Assembly (NCBI GenBank): GCA_000432895.1
Contig: FR889400.1
Span: 14,937 to 31,538, forward strand
DNA: 16,602 nt
Reading direction: 5' to 3'
Source of the DNA: Firmicutes bacterium CAG:449
Lineage (GTDB): Bacteria > Bacillota_I > Bacilli_A > RFN20 > CAG-449
Part shown: piece by piece, positions 6,160 to 14,937 of the stretch
Layout of the letters: each line of letters opens with the position of its first letter
Position numbering within the stretch: position 1 is the stretch's first letter
The notes under the pieces: model-generated
The model's input: only the letters and a program-made list of their open reading frames with translations
What the model was told of the DNA's origin: nothing
Databases searched by the model: none
Made by a program: the position numbers and the translations under genes

Positions 6160-6750
6160 TTATTCTTGAATTTGTTTGACTAATTTTTCCATTTCTTTAT
6201 CAAAATCAACACCGACATTATTATTAAAAACTAATAATTTGCAACCAGTATCTTTATTTGCTAAAGGGGTAGGAATTGAAAAATCGACACCTTTAATATA
6301 TTCATCCCAGTGAGTCATTTTCCAAGTATCTCTTGATGAATTTCTTTCAAGCATTCTTTGATGACATGTTTCTGAAGATGCTTCAACCCAAACAAAGGTT
6401 AATTCAGCATTTTTTTCAGCAAGTTTTTTTGCTAAAGATTTAACATATTCAACATCTCTAATTTCTCTAGTAAAAGGAGCGTTAATTAACACTAAATCCT
6501 CATATTCTAAAGCTTCAAAAGCTAAATCAAGAGTTACTTCATATTCAACATCTCTAATAACTCGATTAAAGAAATCAGATGAACGATTATATTCTTCATT
6601 TGCCGCTTCAAAAATCTTTTTTGATAAAGGAATTAAAGTATCTTTATCTAGATAAACAACATGATGAAGTGCAGTTGCTAATTTTTTTGAAACATAAGTT
6701 TTTCCACAGGCAGGTGGAGAAACAACTAAAATTAATTTTTTTAAAAACAT
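6160..6750 (-). CDS. P-loop kinase/ATPase of AAA_33 (zeta-toxin-like) type
   Basis: A 196-residue single-domain P-loop protein, probably a small-molecule or nucleotide kinase. The Walker A loop is SPPACGKT (residues 11-18), with Ser in place of the usual first Gly. VVYLDKDTLIP follows the second strand, as in AAA_33 proteins where this Asp lies near the phosphate acceptor. LVLINAPF resembles the second acidic strand without its Asp. CHQRMLERNSSRD resembles the lid arginines of kinases. It is compact and lacks membrane segments. GGAG lies 9 bases before the ATG at 6750. It is followed after 11 bases by pduL, so the two are probably co-transcribed. The substrate is unknown. There is no antitoxin-like partner, so a toxin role is unlikely. 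Confidence 0.75.
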   Translation of the reverse strand: MFLKKLILVVSPPACGKTYVSKKLATALHHVVYLDKDTLIPLSKKIFEAANEEYNRSSDFFNRVIRDVEYEVTLDLAFEALEYEDLVLINAPFTREIRDVEYVKSLAKKLAEKNAELTFVWVEASSETCHQRMLERNSSRDTWKMTHWDEYIKGVDFSIPTPLANKDTGCKLLVFNNNVGVDFDKEMEKLVKQIQE

Positions 6751-6772
6751 TTTTTCTTACTCCATTTCTAAC

Positions 6773-6792
6773 AATAGTATTTTAATACTATT
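6773..6792. promoter_or_regulatory. Perfect palindrome upstream of the P-loop kinase gene
   Basis: AATAGTATT and AATACTATT are perfect inverted 9-mers around TT. It lies between the ABC exporter stop (6822) and the kinase start (6750). No T run follows on the minus strand, so it does not look like a terminator. It could be a repressor operator or a leader hairpin. In DNA this AT-rich, chance is a real alternative. Confidence 0.35.
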
Positions 6793-6821
6793 AAGAATAA
6801 ATTACAAATAAAATGATTTTT

Positions 6822-9542
6822 TTATTCACTTCTTAAAGCAATAACTGGATCTTTTTTAGATGCAATTCTTGATGGAACAAGACCAGCGATAAAAGTAAGC
6901 AAACAACTTAGTATAACTAATAATACTCCACCTAAAATAGGAAGTTTTGCAACATTTAAATTCATATTTGAAACAGCATTTATAATTAAGTTAATTGGTA
7001 CATTTAATAAACAAGTAACACCAATTCCTAGTAATCCAGAAATTAAACCAATAATTAAACTTTCTGCAGTAAAGACATTCTTGATATCTTTTTTAGATGC
7101 CCCTATTGATCTTAATACACCGATTTCTTTAGTTCTTTCTAAAACAGAAATATATGTTATAATACCTATCATAATAGAAGAAACAACAAGTGAAACTGAA
7201 ACAAAGGCAATTAAAACATAACTAATAATATTGATAATTGTGGAAATTGAACTCATCATTAAAGCCACATAATCGCTATAAACTATTTCGTAATTTTCAC
7301 CCAAAGAAGGATCATTTTTAACCATATTATTATATTCAATAATTTTATCTTTTAAACGATCTTTACTTTCAAAATCAGTGCAATAAAACGATATGCTACT
7401 TGGATCTGAAAGATCATTAACTCCAAAATTAATCATGTTTTGTACATAGGAATTATCATTTTTATTCAGTGAAGAATACATATTATCAATAAATGAAGGC
7501 ATTTGTTCTTTCATTGTATCAATCATTTCATTTACTTTTTCTTTTAAAAGAACTTCATCATCTTGATATTGTTTTAAATTATTCCATAGCATTTCATTTT
7601 GTTGGAGCATTAATATTAATTCTTCTTTACTCATATTGTTAATATAGTTTTTAATATAAGTTACTTTTTCTTCTTGAGTTACACTACTAGGAAATTTTTT
7701 ACCAGTTAAAACATCAATATTATGATTATCTTTTTGTTTTTTAACTATTTCAGAATTATTAATTCTATTAATTATTTCTCTAGTTAAAGATGGACAATAT
7801 CCAATAGGTGTTTTAATTGAATGGGCAACTGCATCAGAATTTGGCTTAACAATTCCAACAATTTTTAATGATAAATTTGTATTATCAAGCATTGATTTTA
7901 CATAATTAGAATCTTCTTTTTTATTTAAATATGTTCCATCTTCTTGTTTTTGATAATAATCAGTATCTAATAAGATATTGAATTTTGTATTTAATAAGGT
8001 TTCATAAGAAATAGGATCTATTTTAATTTCATAGTTTTCATTATTTACTATACCTTCAGCGATTTCTTTTAAAGTTGGAGAAGTTGATAAACCTAAAGCG
8101 TATAAAGCATAGTCAGTTAATGTATTATTTTCATTAATAACTAAAACACATTCATCATAATTACTTGGCCAACGTGAATTACCCACTAGATTGTATTGGC
8201 TTTCAAGTAAAGTAGGATTATCTAACATTTCAGAAAAAACATCAGTATTCATCATACTTGCTTGTTGCATAATCATTGTCATATCACTAGTTGAGCCACT
8301 TGCTTTAACTATTTCTTTTAATAAATCTGTAAAGGTGGTTGATGGATTTAATAAATTATTATTACTATCATATACATTTAAATTTGTATTATAAGTATAT
8401 GAAATTGTATAATCTTTAAAAAATTCATCATTATCAATATATTCTTTAAAGTGCTTTAAATTATTGGTGGATGATTCTTTAAATAGTTTATTAAGCATTT
8501 CTACCATTTGAGAATTAGAGGATACCATTCCATTATCTTCTACTGGTTCAGAAGAATTTTTGTTCATCATAAGTTCTAAAACAGCTGAATAATCTATTTG
8601 ATCTTTTTCAATAGTCATAGGATAAGTTGATAAAGTATCTTCTTGAACAGTATTAATATAATTTTGGAATCCACTTGATAATGATAAAATTAAAGATATA
8701 CCAATAATACCAATTGAACCAGCAAAACTAACTAAAGCAGTTCTTCCTTTTTTAGTTAATAAATTTTTTCCACTTAAAGATAAAGCGGTTAAATAAGACA
8801 TATTAGTCTTACCTTTGATTTCGTCTTTTTCAATTTTTTCTTCATCAGTAAATGGTAAAGAATCATCAAGAACTTTCCCATCAAGTAATTTAACAATTCT
8901 AGTTGAGTATTTTTCAGCAAGTTCAGGATTATGGGTCACCATTATAATTAATTTTTCATTAGAAATTTCTTTTAATAGTTCCATAATTTGAACACTTGTT
9001 TTAGTATCAAGAGCCCCAGTTGGTTCATCAGCAAGAATAATATCTGGATCATTAACAATAGCTCTAGCGATTGCTACTCTTTGCATTTGTCCACCAGAAA
9101 GTTGAGAAGGTTTAGCGTTTAATTTATCTTGTAAACCTACCTTTTGTAAAGCGATGGTGGCTTTTTGCTTTCTTACTTGTTTATTAACTCCAGATAAAGT
9201 TAAGGCTAATTCAACATTTTCTAAAACTGTTTGATGAGGAATTAAATTATAACTTTGAAAAACAAAACCAATTTTATGATTACGATAATTATCCCAATCT
9301 TTATCTTTATATTTTTTCGTGGATACACCATTGATGATTAAATCACCATCACTATATTGATCAAGTCCACCAATAATATTTAATAAAGTTGTTTTACCAC
9401 ATCCAGAAGGGCCTAAAATAGAAACAAATTCGGTTTTTCTAAAAGAAATATCAATTCCTTTTAATGCTTCAACGGTTTGATAGTTTTTGTCACCTTTTTT
9501 TCCTATTTCATATGTTTTAAAAATTTTCTTTAATTCTAGCAT
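6822..9542 (-). CDS. MacB/LolD-like fused ABC exporter: ATPase plus FtsX-type permease
   Basis: The protein uses ATP to drive a periplasm-facing or surface-facing mechanical transporter. Relatives export peptides or lipoproteins, or confer resistance to peptide antibiotics. Residues 1-225 are the ATPase: Walker A GPSGCGKT (44-51), Q-loop Q96, signature LSGGQ (148-152), Walker B IILADE (168-173) and switch H204. One helix follows at about 267-289. Next comes an outside domain of nearly 480 residues rich in Asn, Asp and Ser, then three helices near the C terminus. The FtsX hallmark ERTKEIGVLRSIGASKKDI lies between the first two of these. At 906 residues, with four helices and the ATPase fused N-terminally, it has MacB topology but a far larger outer domain. 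AAAGGAGG precedes the ATG at 9542. Its upstream partner is the gene at 9586-10485. Confidence 0.93.
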   Translation of the reverse strand: MLELKKIFKTYEIGKKGDKNYQTVEALKGIDISFRKTEFVSILGPSGCGKTTLLNIIGGLDQYSDGDLIINGVSTKKYKDKDWDNYRNHKIGFVFQSYNLIPHQTVLENVELALTLSGVNKQVRKQKATIALQKVGLQDKLNAKPSQLSGGQMQRVAIARAIVNDPDIILADEPTGALDTKTSVQIMELLKEISNEKLIIMVTHNPELAEKYSTRIVKLLDGKVLDDSLPFTDEEKIEKDEIKGKTNMSYLTALSLSGKNLLTKKGRTALVSFAGSIGIIGISLILSLSSGFQNYINTVQEDTLSTYPMTIEKDQIDYSAVLELMMNKNSSEPVEDNGMVSSNSQMVEMLNKLFKESSTNNLKHFKEYIDNDEFFKDYTISYTYNTNLNVYDSNNNLLNPSTTFTDLLKEIVKASGSTSDMTMIMQQASMMNTDVFSEMLDNPTLLESQYNLVGNSRWPSNYDECVLVINENNTLTDYALYALGLSTSPTLKEIAEGIVNNENYEIKIDPISYETLLNTKFNILLDTDYYQKQEDGTYLNKKEDSNYVKSMLDNTNLSLKIVGIVKPNSDAVAHSIKTPIGYCPSLTREIINRINNSEIVKKQKDNHNIDVLTGKKFPSSVTQEEKVTYIKNYINNMSKEELILMLQQNEMLWNNLKQYQDDEVLLKEKVNEMIDTMKEQMPSFIDNMYSSLNKNDNSYVQNMINFGVNDLSDPSSISFYCTDFESKDRLKDKIIEYNNMVKNDPSLGENYEIVYSDYVALMMSSISTIINIISYVLIAFVSVSLVVSSIMIGIITYISVLERTKEIGVLRSIGASKKDIKNVFTAESLIIGLISGLLGIGVTCLLNVPINLIINAVSNMNLNVAKLPILGGVLLVILSCLLTFIAGLVPSRIASKKDPVIALRSE

Positions 9543-9585
9543 TGGTTTTGCCTCCTTTGTTATTAAATTAAAGATAAATTTTTAA

Positions 9586-10485
9586 CTATTTATTAACTTC
9601 ATTATCTTTAGATAATAATTCAAATATTTTGTGATTATCTTTTTTTAATGAAGAGATAATTTTATTAATACCAAAGCCTCCAAAAGCTAAAATGGTATTA
9701 AAAATAGCTTTTCTTAAACCGACTAAACCTTCTTGAAAAAAGAAATTAAACCAACTAATAGGTTTATTATTAACTATATATATCATTGAATAAACTGTAA
9801 AAGAAATAATTAGAATTAAAGGAATTAAAGAAGTTGTTAATTTTAAAATTTTATTGCGATCGGCTTTTAATAATAAACTAGGTAATATTGATAAAAGTGG
9901 GCATAAAACTAATAAACCTGAAAAATAATTTAAATTGCTTTTCATTAAAAAATAACATGGAATTAAACCAATAAATGAACATATTAAAGATAAAACTATA
10001 GATAGATAAAATTTAAAATCATATTTTGGTTTTATTTGTAACATTTCATTTTTATATGAATTGTAGCAATTTTGATGCATTGGAACATAATTTTGTAAAA
10101 ATAAATTATATTCTGCTTTTTGTAAACAAAGAGGACAAAGTTCTTTTTTTGTGTAATTTCTATTTTTTAAATATGTTAATAATCTTCTAATAATTTCATT
10201 TACTTTTTCAATAAATTTTTCATCTTTTTTACCTTCTGGTAAACTAACAATTAATATTTCATCTTTTTGATCAAGTTTTAATTTTCCACATGCATTATTT
10301 AGACAAACTTGTTCTAATTCTTTAATATTTTGTATTTTCCCTTTTAGAGGAATAAAAATTGAAGGGATAGTTAACATAAAATAATCCCAATTACCAAGAT
10401 ATAAGATATAATTATCTATTTCTTTAACATATATTCCTTTTATTAAAGAAAAACCAATTTTTTCTGCGTATTCTTTTATTTCCAT
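9586..10485 (-). CDS. Four-helix membrane protein with CxxC-HxxC zinc knuckle, unknown function
   Basis: A 299-residue protein I do not recognise. Residues 1-110 are soluble. A probable zinc site follows: C117-P-L-C120 and, 16 residues later, H137-Q-N-C140. Four hydrophobic helices lie at about 158-183, 187-207, 217-238 and 253-275, and the tail is charged. The N-terminal part with the knuckle is most likely cytoplasmic. AGAGGTG lies just before the ATG at 10485. The gene heads the minus-strand group: the fused ABC exporter begins 43 bases after its stop, with no terminator between, so a role alongside that exporter is plausible but unproven. The stop is TAG. Confidence 0.75.
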   Translation of the reverse strand: MEIKEYAEKIGFSLIKGIYVKEIDNYILYLGNWDYFMLTIPSIFIPLKGKIQNIKELEQVCLNNACGKLKLDQKDEILIVSLPEGKKDEKFIEKVNEIIRRLLTYLKNRNYTKKELCPLCLQKAEYNLFLQNYVPMHQNCYNSYKNEMLQIKPKYDFKFYLSIVLSLICSFIGLIPCYFLMKSNLNYFSGLLVLCPLLSILPSLLLKADRNKILKLTTSLIPLILIISFTVYSMIYIVNNKPISWFNFFFQEGLVGLRKAIFNTILAFGGFGINKIISSLKKDNHKIFELLSKDNEVNK

Positions 10486-10559
10486 ATTGCACCTCTAGAT
10501 ATAATATAAACTATTTTTTTCACAAATTATATGATATGATTTTATTAAAGAAAACATAT
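10486..10559. promoter_or_regulatory. Divergent AT-rich promoter region between the two transcription units
   Basis: This 74-base gap separates the minus-strand zinc-knuckle gene from the plus-strand phosphoesterase gene. On the plus strand, TATGAT at 10535-10540 (and another at 10530-10535) fits a -10 box. Transcription would then begin about 13 bases before the ATG at 10560, which favours that start over the upstream in-frame ATG at 10536. No convincing -35 hexamer is seen on either strand. Confidence 0.4.
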
Positions 10560-11642
10560 ATGAAAAAAATACTTTTAATACCTCTTTTTATGATGAATTT
10601 TAATTCTTATCAAGAACCACCTACAGTTATTATTACTGGCTCAGATTTTCAAGGCAGTAGTCATGAGCAAAGTAAAAATAATGTCAGTAATATTATCTAT
10701 CAAATGCAAGAAGATAACTATGATATAAATGGGGTTATTTTTTGTGGTGATTATACTGCTAAATTAAATAATAATCCTCAAGATAGTGAAGAAGGAATTG
10801 CTTATTTAAAACAATCTATTGAAGAAAATAATATTACTTTAAATGATGATAATTTAGTTTTAGTTAATGAAGATAATTATATGTGGATGCAAGGAAAAAA
10901 TACTTCTAATGGAAATATTCTTACTACTGATGATGAATTAGAAATAAAGAAAACTTCTATTGCATTAGAAGAATATTTAAATAAAAAAGAAGAACAAAAT
11001 TTTTATAAACCGATATTTATCGCTTCCAATTTAGGATTACATTATTCTCTTCGTTGTTATGAAGATGGTGATACCCATTACGCTAAATATATTTTTGATG
11101 TATTAAATAATCATCCTAATTTAAATATTATCTATTTATTTGGACATAATCATTCTCATGGTTGGGATAATTATTTAGGAGGCAGTTCGATATTTTTAAC
11201 TAAAGGTGATGAAATTTATCTATCAACTTTAGAAAACAATTATGCTTGTTATAAAGACACTTTGAATTTTACATATATGAATGCGGGATATACTGGATAT
11301 TATACAACAGATAATCCTCTTGATGGAGCTTGTGATATTTTAAGTATGTCATTATTTGAAATATATGATAATGAAGTAAAAATTAAAAGATATTCTGAAG
11401 ATGGACAAGTAAATTTAAAAGAAGTAGGTGTTTTAAACACTAGGAAAGGTAGTGAAGAAAAATTGTCATTATATCCTCTTAATGAAGATTGTGTTGATGA
11501 ATATATTTTAAAACTGAATAGAACTAATGAAAAAAATAATTTACCTTTGATTTTATCTATAATTGGAGGAAGTTTGTTTTTAATAGTTATTGTTTTTCTA
11601 GTTATTAAAAAAAGATATTGTAATAAAATAAAAAACAATTAA
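10560..11642 (+). CDS. Membrane-anchored metallophosphoesterase-like protein with degenerate metal site
   Basis: The 360-residue product probably acts at the cell surface. It has a hydrophobic N terminus (residues 1-12, signal-like) and a C-terminal helix at about 333-350 followed by basic residues, so it would be exported and held by its tail. The calcineurin-like fold is suggested by SDFQG (D29, Q31), FCGDYT (D64), FIASNLGLHYS (H161) and FGHNHSH (H196, H198, H200). Several metal ligands differ from the family pattern: DxH is DxQ, the GDxxD Asp is missing, and the GNHD position reads NEDN. Activity is therefore uncertain. An ATG 24 bases upstream (10536) is in frame but overlaps the best -10 box and lacks a ribosome site; AAAGAAAAC precedes 10560. 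The glycosyltransferase gene follows after 9 bases. Confidence 0.72.
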   Translation: MKKILLIPLFMMNFNSYQEPPTVIITGSDFQGSSHEQSKNNVSNIIYQMQEDNYDINGVIFCGDYTAKLNNNPQDSEEGIAYLKQSIEENNITLNDDNLVLVNEDNYMWMQGKNTSNGNILTTDDELEIKKTSIALEEYLNKKEEQNFYKPIFIASNLGLHYSLRCYEDGDTHYAKYIFDVLNNHPNLNIIYLFGHNHSHGWDNYLGGSSIFLTKGDEIYLSTLENNYACYKDTLNFTYMNAGYTGYYTTDNPLDGACDILSMSLFEIYDNEVKIKRYSEDGQVNLKEVGVLNTRKGSEEKLSLYPLNEDCVDEYILKLNRTNEKNNLPLILSIIGGSLFLIVIVFLVIKKRYCNKIKNN

Positions 11643-11651
11643 AATGGAAAT

Positions 11652-12956
11652 ATGACTACTTTAATTTCTGAATTATCTTTTAACATTGCTAAATACTTTA
11701 TTATCATTACTGATATTGTAATTCTTTTGATTGTGTTAATTTGCTATGGACATCGCTTGTTTCATGCTATTCATGGCTTATTTTGTAAAAAAGTCACTTA
11801 TCCTTCTAGTAATAAAAAACATAAATACGGATATTTAATTACAGCAAGAAATGAAGAAAATGTTATTGGTTATTTAATTGATTCAATTAAAAATCAAAAT
11901 TATCCTCAAGAATTAATGAAGATTTTTGTAGTGGCAGACAATTGCACTGATAAAACTGCTGAAATTAGTAGAAATAAAGGAGCCATTGTTTTTGAAAGAT
12001 TTAATAAGAAATTAATTGGTAAAAGTTATGCTTTAGAATTAGCATTTAAAGAAATTATGTCAAATAAAGAATATGATGATATTGAAGCTTTTATTTTATT
12101 TGATGCTGATAATTTATTATCTAAAGAATATACTAATGAAATTAATAAAGCGTACGACCAAGGTAATAAGGTTATTGCTTCTTTTCGCCATTCTAAAAAT
12201 TTTTCTTCTTCATGGGTTGCTGCTGGACAAAGTATATTTTTCTATTATGAAATGTTAATGCTTCATCGCTCTAGAGCTTCTTTAAATATGGGAACTGCGA
12301 TTTCTGGAACTGGTTTTTTAATTGATCGAAGTGTAATGGAATTCTATGGTGGTTGGATTTTTCATACTTTAATTGAAGATGTAGAGTTTTCTTTAAATTG
12401 TGCGGTTGATAATATTAAAATTGCTTTTTGTGAAGATGCGGTTTTTTATGATGAACAACCAAGGACTGTTAAAGATTCTTTTGTGCAAAGAATGCGTTGG
12501 TGTAAAGGTTTAAAAGAATCATTTTTTAAATATACAAAAAAAATTCTTTCTAAAAAGAATGCTCATTTTAATCAATTAGTTTTTGAATTATTAATTCAAA
12601 TTGCCCCTGTAACTAATATTCCAATTTGTTGGGCAATTATTAATGTTATATATGGTATTGTTTTTACTTGTTTAGGTTTTATTGAAGTTCAAGTTTTTCT
12701 TAATTATATTTTAATTTGTTTAATAACTATTTTTGTGATTTTAATTTTGAATTTTTGGTTTATTTCATTTTCTGTAATTATTAAATATAACAAAATTATT
12801 AAATCTTCTAAAACTAAAAAATTTGTAGGAGCGGTTTTGTATCCTTTATTTATGTTAATGTATTTACCTATATCAATAGTGGCTCAATTAAAAAATGTGG
12901 AATGGGTACCCACTCCACATAAAGAAAATATTTCTATTTATAAAATTGAAAAGTAG
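11652..12956 (+). CDS. Membrane-bound family 2 glycosyltransferase
   Basis: The enzyme transfers a sugar from a nucleotide-sugar on the cytoplasmic face of the membrane, probably into a surface polysaccharide or glycolipid. Helix 1 is at about residues 13-32. The GT2 domain follows: TARNEEN (64-70), VVADNCTDKT (93-102), the metal-binding DAD at 151-153, SGTGFLID (218-225), the ED of IEDVEFS (242-243) and the acceptor motif QRMRW (279-283). Two or three helices lie between about 310 and 425. QxxRW and the flanking helices recall processive synthases of the BcsA/HasA kind, though this is a short 434-residue version. It is 9 bases after the phosphoesterase gene, so the two are likely co-transcribed. 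Its stop (TAG) lies one base from the stop of the convergent permease gene. Its last codons contain the terminator of that opposing operon. Confidence 0.9.
   Translation: MTTLISELSFNIAKYFIIITDIVILLIVLICYGHRLFHAIHGLFCKKVTYPSSNKKHKYGYLITARNEENVIGYLIDSIKNQNYPQELMKIFVVADNCTDKTAEISRNKGAIVFERFNKKLIGKSYALELAFKEIMSNKEYDDIEAFILFDADNLLSKEYTNEINKAYDQGNKVIASFRHSKNFSSSWVAAGQSIFFYYEMLMLHRSRASLNMGTAISGTGFLIDRSVMEFYGGWIFHTLIEDVEFSLNCAVDNIKIAFCEDAVFYDEQPRTVKDSFVQRMRWCKGLKESFFKYTKKILSKKNAHFNQLVFELLIQIAPVTNIPICWAIINVIYGIVFTCLGFIEVQVFLNYILICLITIFVILILNFWFISFSVIIKYNKIIKSSKTKKFVGAVLYPLFMLMYLPISIVAQLKNVEWVPTPHKENISIYKIEK
12890..12919 (-). terminator. Intrinsic terminator of the minus-strand operon, inside the glycosyltransferase gene
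   Basis: Read on the minus strand, TGTGGA-G-TGGG (12919-12909) pairs with CCCA-T-TCCACA (12906-12896), 11 pairs with one G-U, around TA. Six U follow directly (12895-12890). It lies about 40 bases after the permease stop codon. On the plus strand the same sequence encodes NVEWVPTPH and is not followed by T, so it works in one direction only. Confidence 0.8.
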
Positions 12957-12957
12957 T

Positions 12958-14124
12958 TTAATTAAACATTATTTTTTCATCATTGAACATTCTAGTTAAA
13001 ACATAAACACCAATAAAAATATAAATAATATTAGATATCATTGTTATAAAATAATTTAAAGGGTTAATAGTTAAAGAAAAGACTTCAATTAAACTTTGAA
13101 TAGAATTATAAATTGGTATTAAATAAAGAAGCGAATTAGTGGTACTTTGATTTGTCATAAAATTAGATAAACCAATTAGCATTACAATAATCATAATAGG
13201 GGTACTATAAGAAGTGGCTTCTTTTACTGATTTTGCATATGTTGATACTAATGTTAATATTGTAGTGAATAATAAAACTGTTACTACGATAATCCCAAAA
13301 ATGGCAATGACACTAGTAAAATTATAAGCAGATAAAGATATAGTATCGCTTCCCATTAATTTTGGTAAAGATAATATTAAACCTAAAAAACTAATTAATG
13401 CAGAAACTAAACCAGTAATAGCTAAAGAAGTAATTTTACCAATAGCAATTTCACTTCTTTTAGTTGGTGTAATTAATAAAGTAGCAATGGTTCCTCTTTC
13501 TTTTTCACCAGCGATTGATTCTGAACAAATACTCATAGCCCCGGTAAATAAGAAAGTTATTAATAAGAAAGGTACTAAACTAGAAATGATTTGTATAGAA
13601 GTATCTTCTTGATTAGCAACATCATATTTAATATTTTCATCACCATTAACATCAAATTTATTAAACATTGCGGATTCAAAAGAATTTAAATATGTTTTAT
13701 AAATATTGTATATATATGAAGAAACTTCATTTGCTGAATTATAATATATTTCTACTTGAGGAGCTTTAAGTCCACTACTAACATCGTAAGAAAGCATTTT
13801 GTTATAAAAATCTTCATCATAAACAACATATAAATCTAATTCTTTAGAAGATAACTTATTTTTACCTTCTTCTAAAGATAAATCATTATTGTAATGAACT
13901 TCCCACTTATCGTTATTTAAAAATGTTTTAAATTCATTAGGCTCGTTAATTATAGAAATATTGAATTCAGTGTATTCTTTATTTACATGATTAGAAATAA
14001 CATTTCCCATTATGGTGTACATGCAAAAAATTAAAATACCAGGTAAAAATAAGCTAATTAACATTCTTTTATCAGTAAAATATTTTTTTAATTCTTTTTT
14101 GATAATTGTCCAAATATTATTCAT
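12958..14124 (-). CDS. NatB-like ABC-2 type permease
   Basis: Membrane subunit of an ABC exporter; the partner ATPase is encoded just upstream. The 388 residues have one helix at about 21-41, an outside domain to about residue 180, then a cluster of five helices to the C terminus. ESIAGEKERGTIATLLITPTKRSEI, just after the second helix, is the coupling-helix signature of ABC-2 exporters of the NatB/YhaP type, which extrude Na+ or other toxic compounds. I place the start at the ATG at 14124, preceded by AAGGAGG at a 5-base distance. An ATG at 14157 is in frame but has no ribosome site and lies well inside the ATPase gene. The chosen start overlaps the ATPase stop by 8 bases, so translation is probably coupled. 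Confidence 0.9.
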   Translation of the reverse strand: MNNIWTIIKKELKKYFTDKRMLISLFLPGILIFCMYTIMGNVISNHVNKEYTEFNISIINEPNEFKTFLNNDKWEVHYNNDLSLEEGKNKLSSKELDLYVVYDEDFYNKMLSYDVSSGLKAPQVEIYYNSANEVSSYIYNIYKTYLNSFESAMFNKFDVNGDENIKYDVANQEDTSIQIISSLVPFLLITFLFTGAMSICSESIAGEKERGTIATLLITPTKRSEIAIGKITSLAITGLVSALISFLGLILSLPKLMGSDTISLSAYNFTSVIAIFGIIVVTVLLFTTILTLVSTYAKSVKEATSYSTPIMIIVMLIGLSNFMTNQSTTNSLLYLIPIYNSIQSLIEVFSLTINPLNYFITMISNIIYIFIGVYVLTRMFNDEKIMFN

Positions 14125-14887
14125 GTTTTCCTCCTTGGTATAAATCAAAGAAAACATCTTCCAAACATTTTTCTTTTGTCATTTCTTTTAAAGGACCATC
14201 TAAAGCCATTTTACCATCAAAAATAATACCTACTCGATCACATAATTTCTCTACAAGTGAAAATATATGTGTTGATAAAATAATGGTTTTACCTTGATTT
14301 TTTAAATCAACCAAAAAATCAGTAACAGTTTTCGAAGTAATGATATCTAAGCCATTAGTCGGTTCATCAAAAATAATAATTGAAGGATCATGGACAATAG
14401 AAATAACTAAGGAAACTTTTTGTTTCATACCAGTTGATAAATCACCAACTTTTACTTCTTTGAATTCCTCAATTCCAAATTTTAAGAATAATTCTTTTTT
14501 TCTTTTTTCAGAAATTTCTTTATTAACTTGATGAAGAGCAGAAAAATAATCAAATAAATAATTAGGGGTGAAATAATCTTCTAATTTTAATTCACTAGTT
14601 AAAAACCCAATTTTATTTCTAATGGTATCAGGATTATTTTTAACACTTATTCCTTCAATAAAAGCATCTCCTTCATCAGCTTTTATTAAAGTGGAGATAA
14701 TCCTTAATGTTGTGGTTTTTCCGGCACCATTAGGACCTAATAGACCATATATTTCACCTTTATATGCTTTAAAAGATAAATCATTAACGGCTATTTTATA
14801 GTTCTCGTTAGTTTTATTAAGTTTTTTTTGCTTTTTAGATAATTTAAAAGTTTTCTTTAAATGTTCTACAATAATTATTTCTTCCAT
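14117..14887 (-). CDS. NatA-like ABC transporter ATPase
   Basis: ATP-hydrolysing subunit for the NatB-like permease. The 256 residues show Walker A GPNGAGKT (51-58), a NatA-type Q-loop region GFLTSELKLED without the usual Gln, signature LSTGM (150-154) in place of LSGGQ, Walker B IIIFDEPTNGLD (170-181) and switch H207. LSTGM and GFLTSE are typical of the NatA group of two-gene exporters. Residues about 17-30 are a Lys/Asn-rich insert between the first strands. AAGGAAA lies before the ATG at 14887. The gene begins 50 bases after the anchored-protein gene and overlaps the permease gene by 8 bases, so it belongs to the same operon. The substrate is not evident. Confidence 0.93.
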   Translation of the reverse strand: MEEIIIVEHLKKTFKLSKKQKKLNKTNENYKIAVNDLSFKAYKGEIYGLLGPNGAGKTTTLRIISTLIKADEGDAFIEGISVKNNPDTIRNKIGFLTSELKLEDYFTPNYLFDYFSALHQVNKEISEKRKKELFLKFGIEEFKEVKVGDLSTGMKQKVSLVISIVHDPSIIIFDEPTNGLDIITSKTVTDFLVDLKNQGKTIILSTHIFSLVEKLCDRVGIIFDGKMALDGPLKEMTKEKCLEDVFFDLYQGGKHE

Positions 14888-14937
14888 ATGTTATTTCCTT
14901 ATCAGTAAATTTATTAAAATATTTTTAACAATATTAT

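Noticed and set aside
11300..11638. A minus-strand frame of 112 codons
   Set aside because: It is antisense to the phosphoesterase-like gene and arises from its AT-rich codons. Nothing recognisable.
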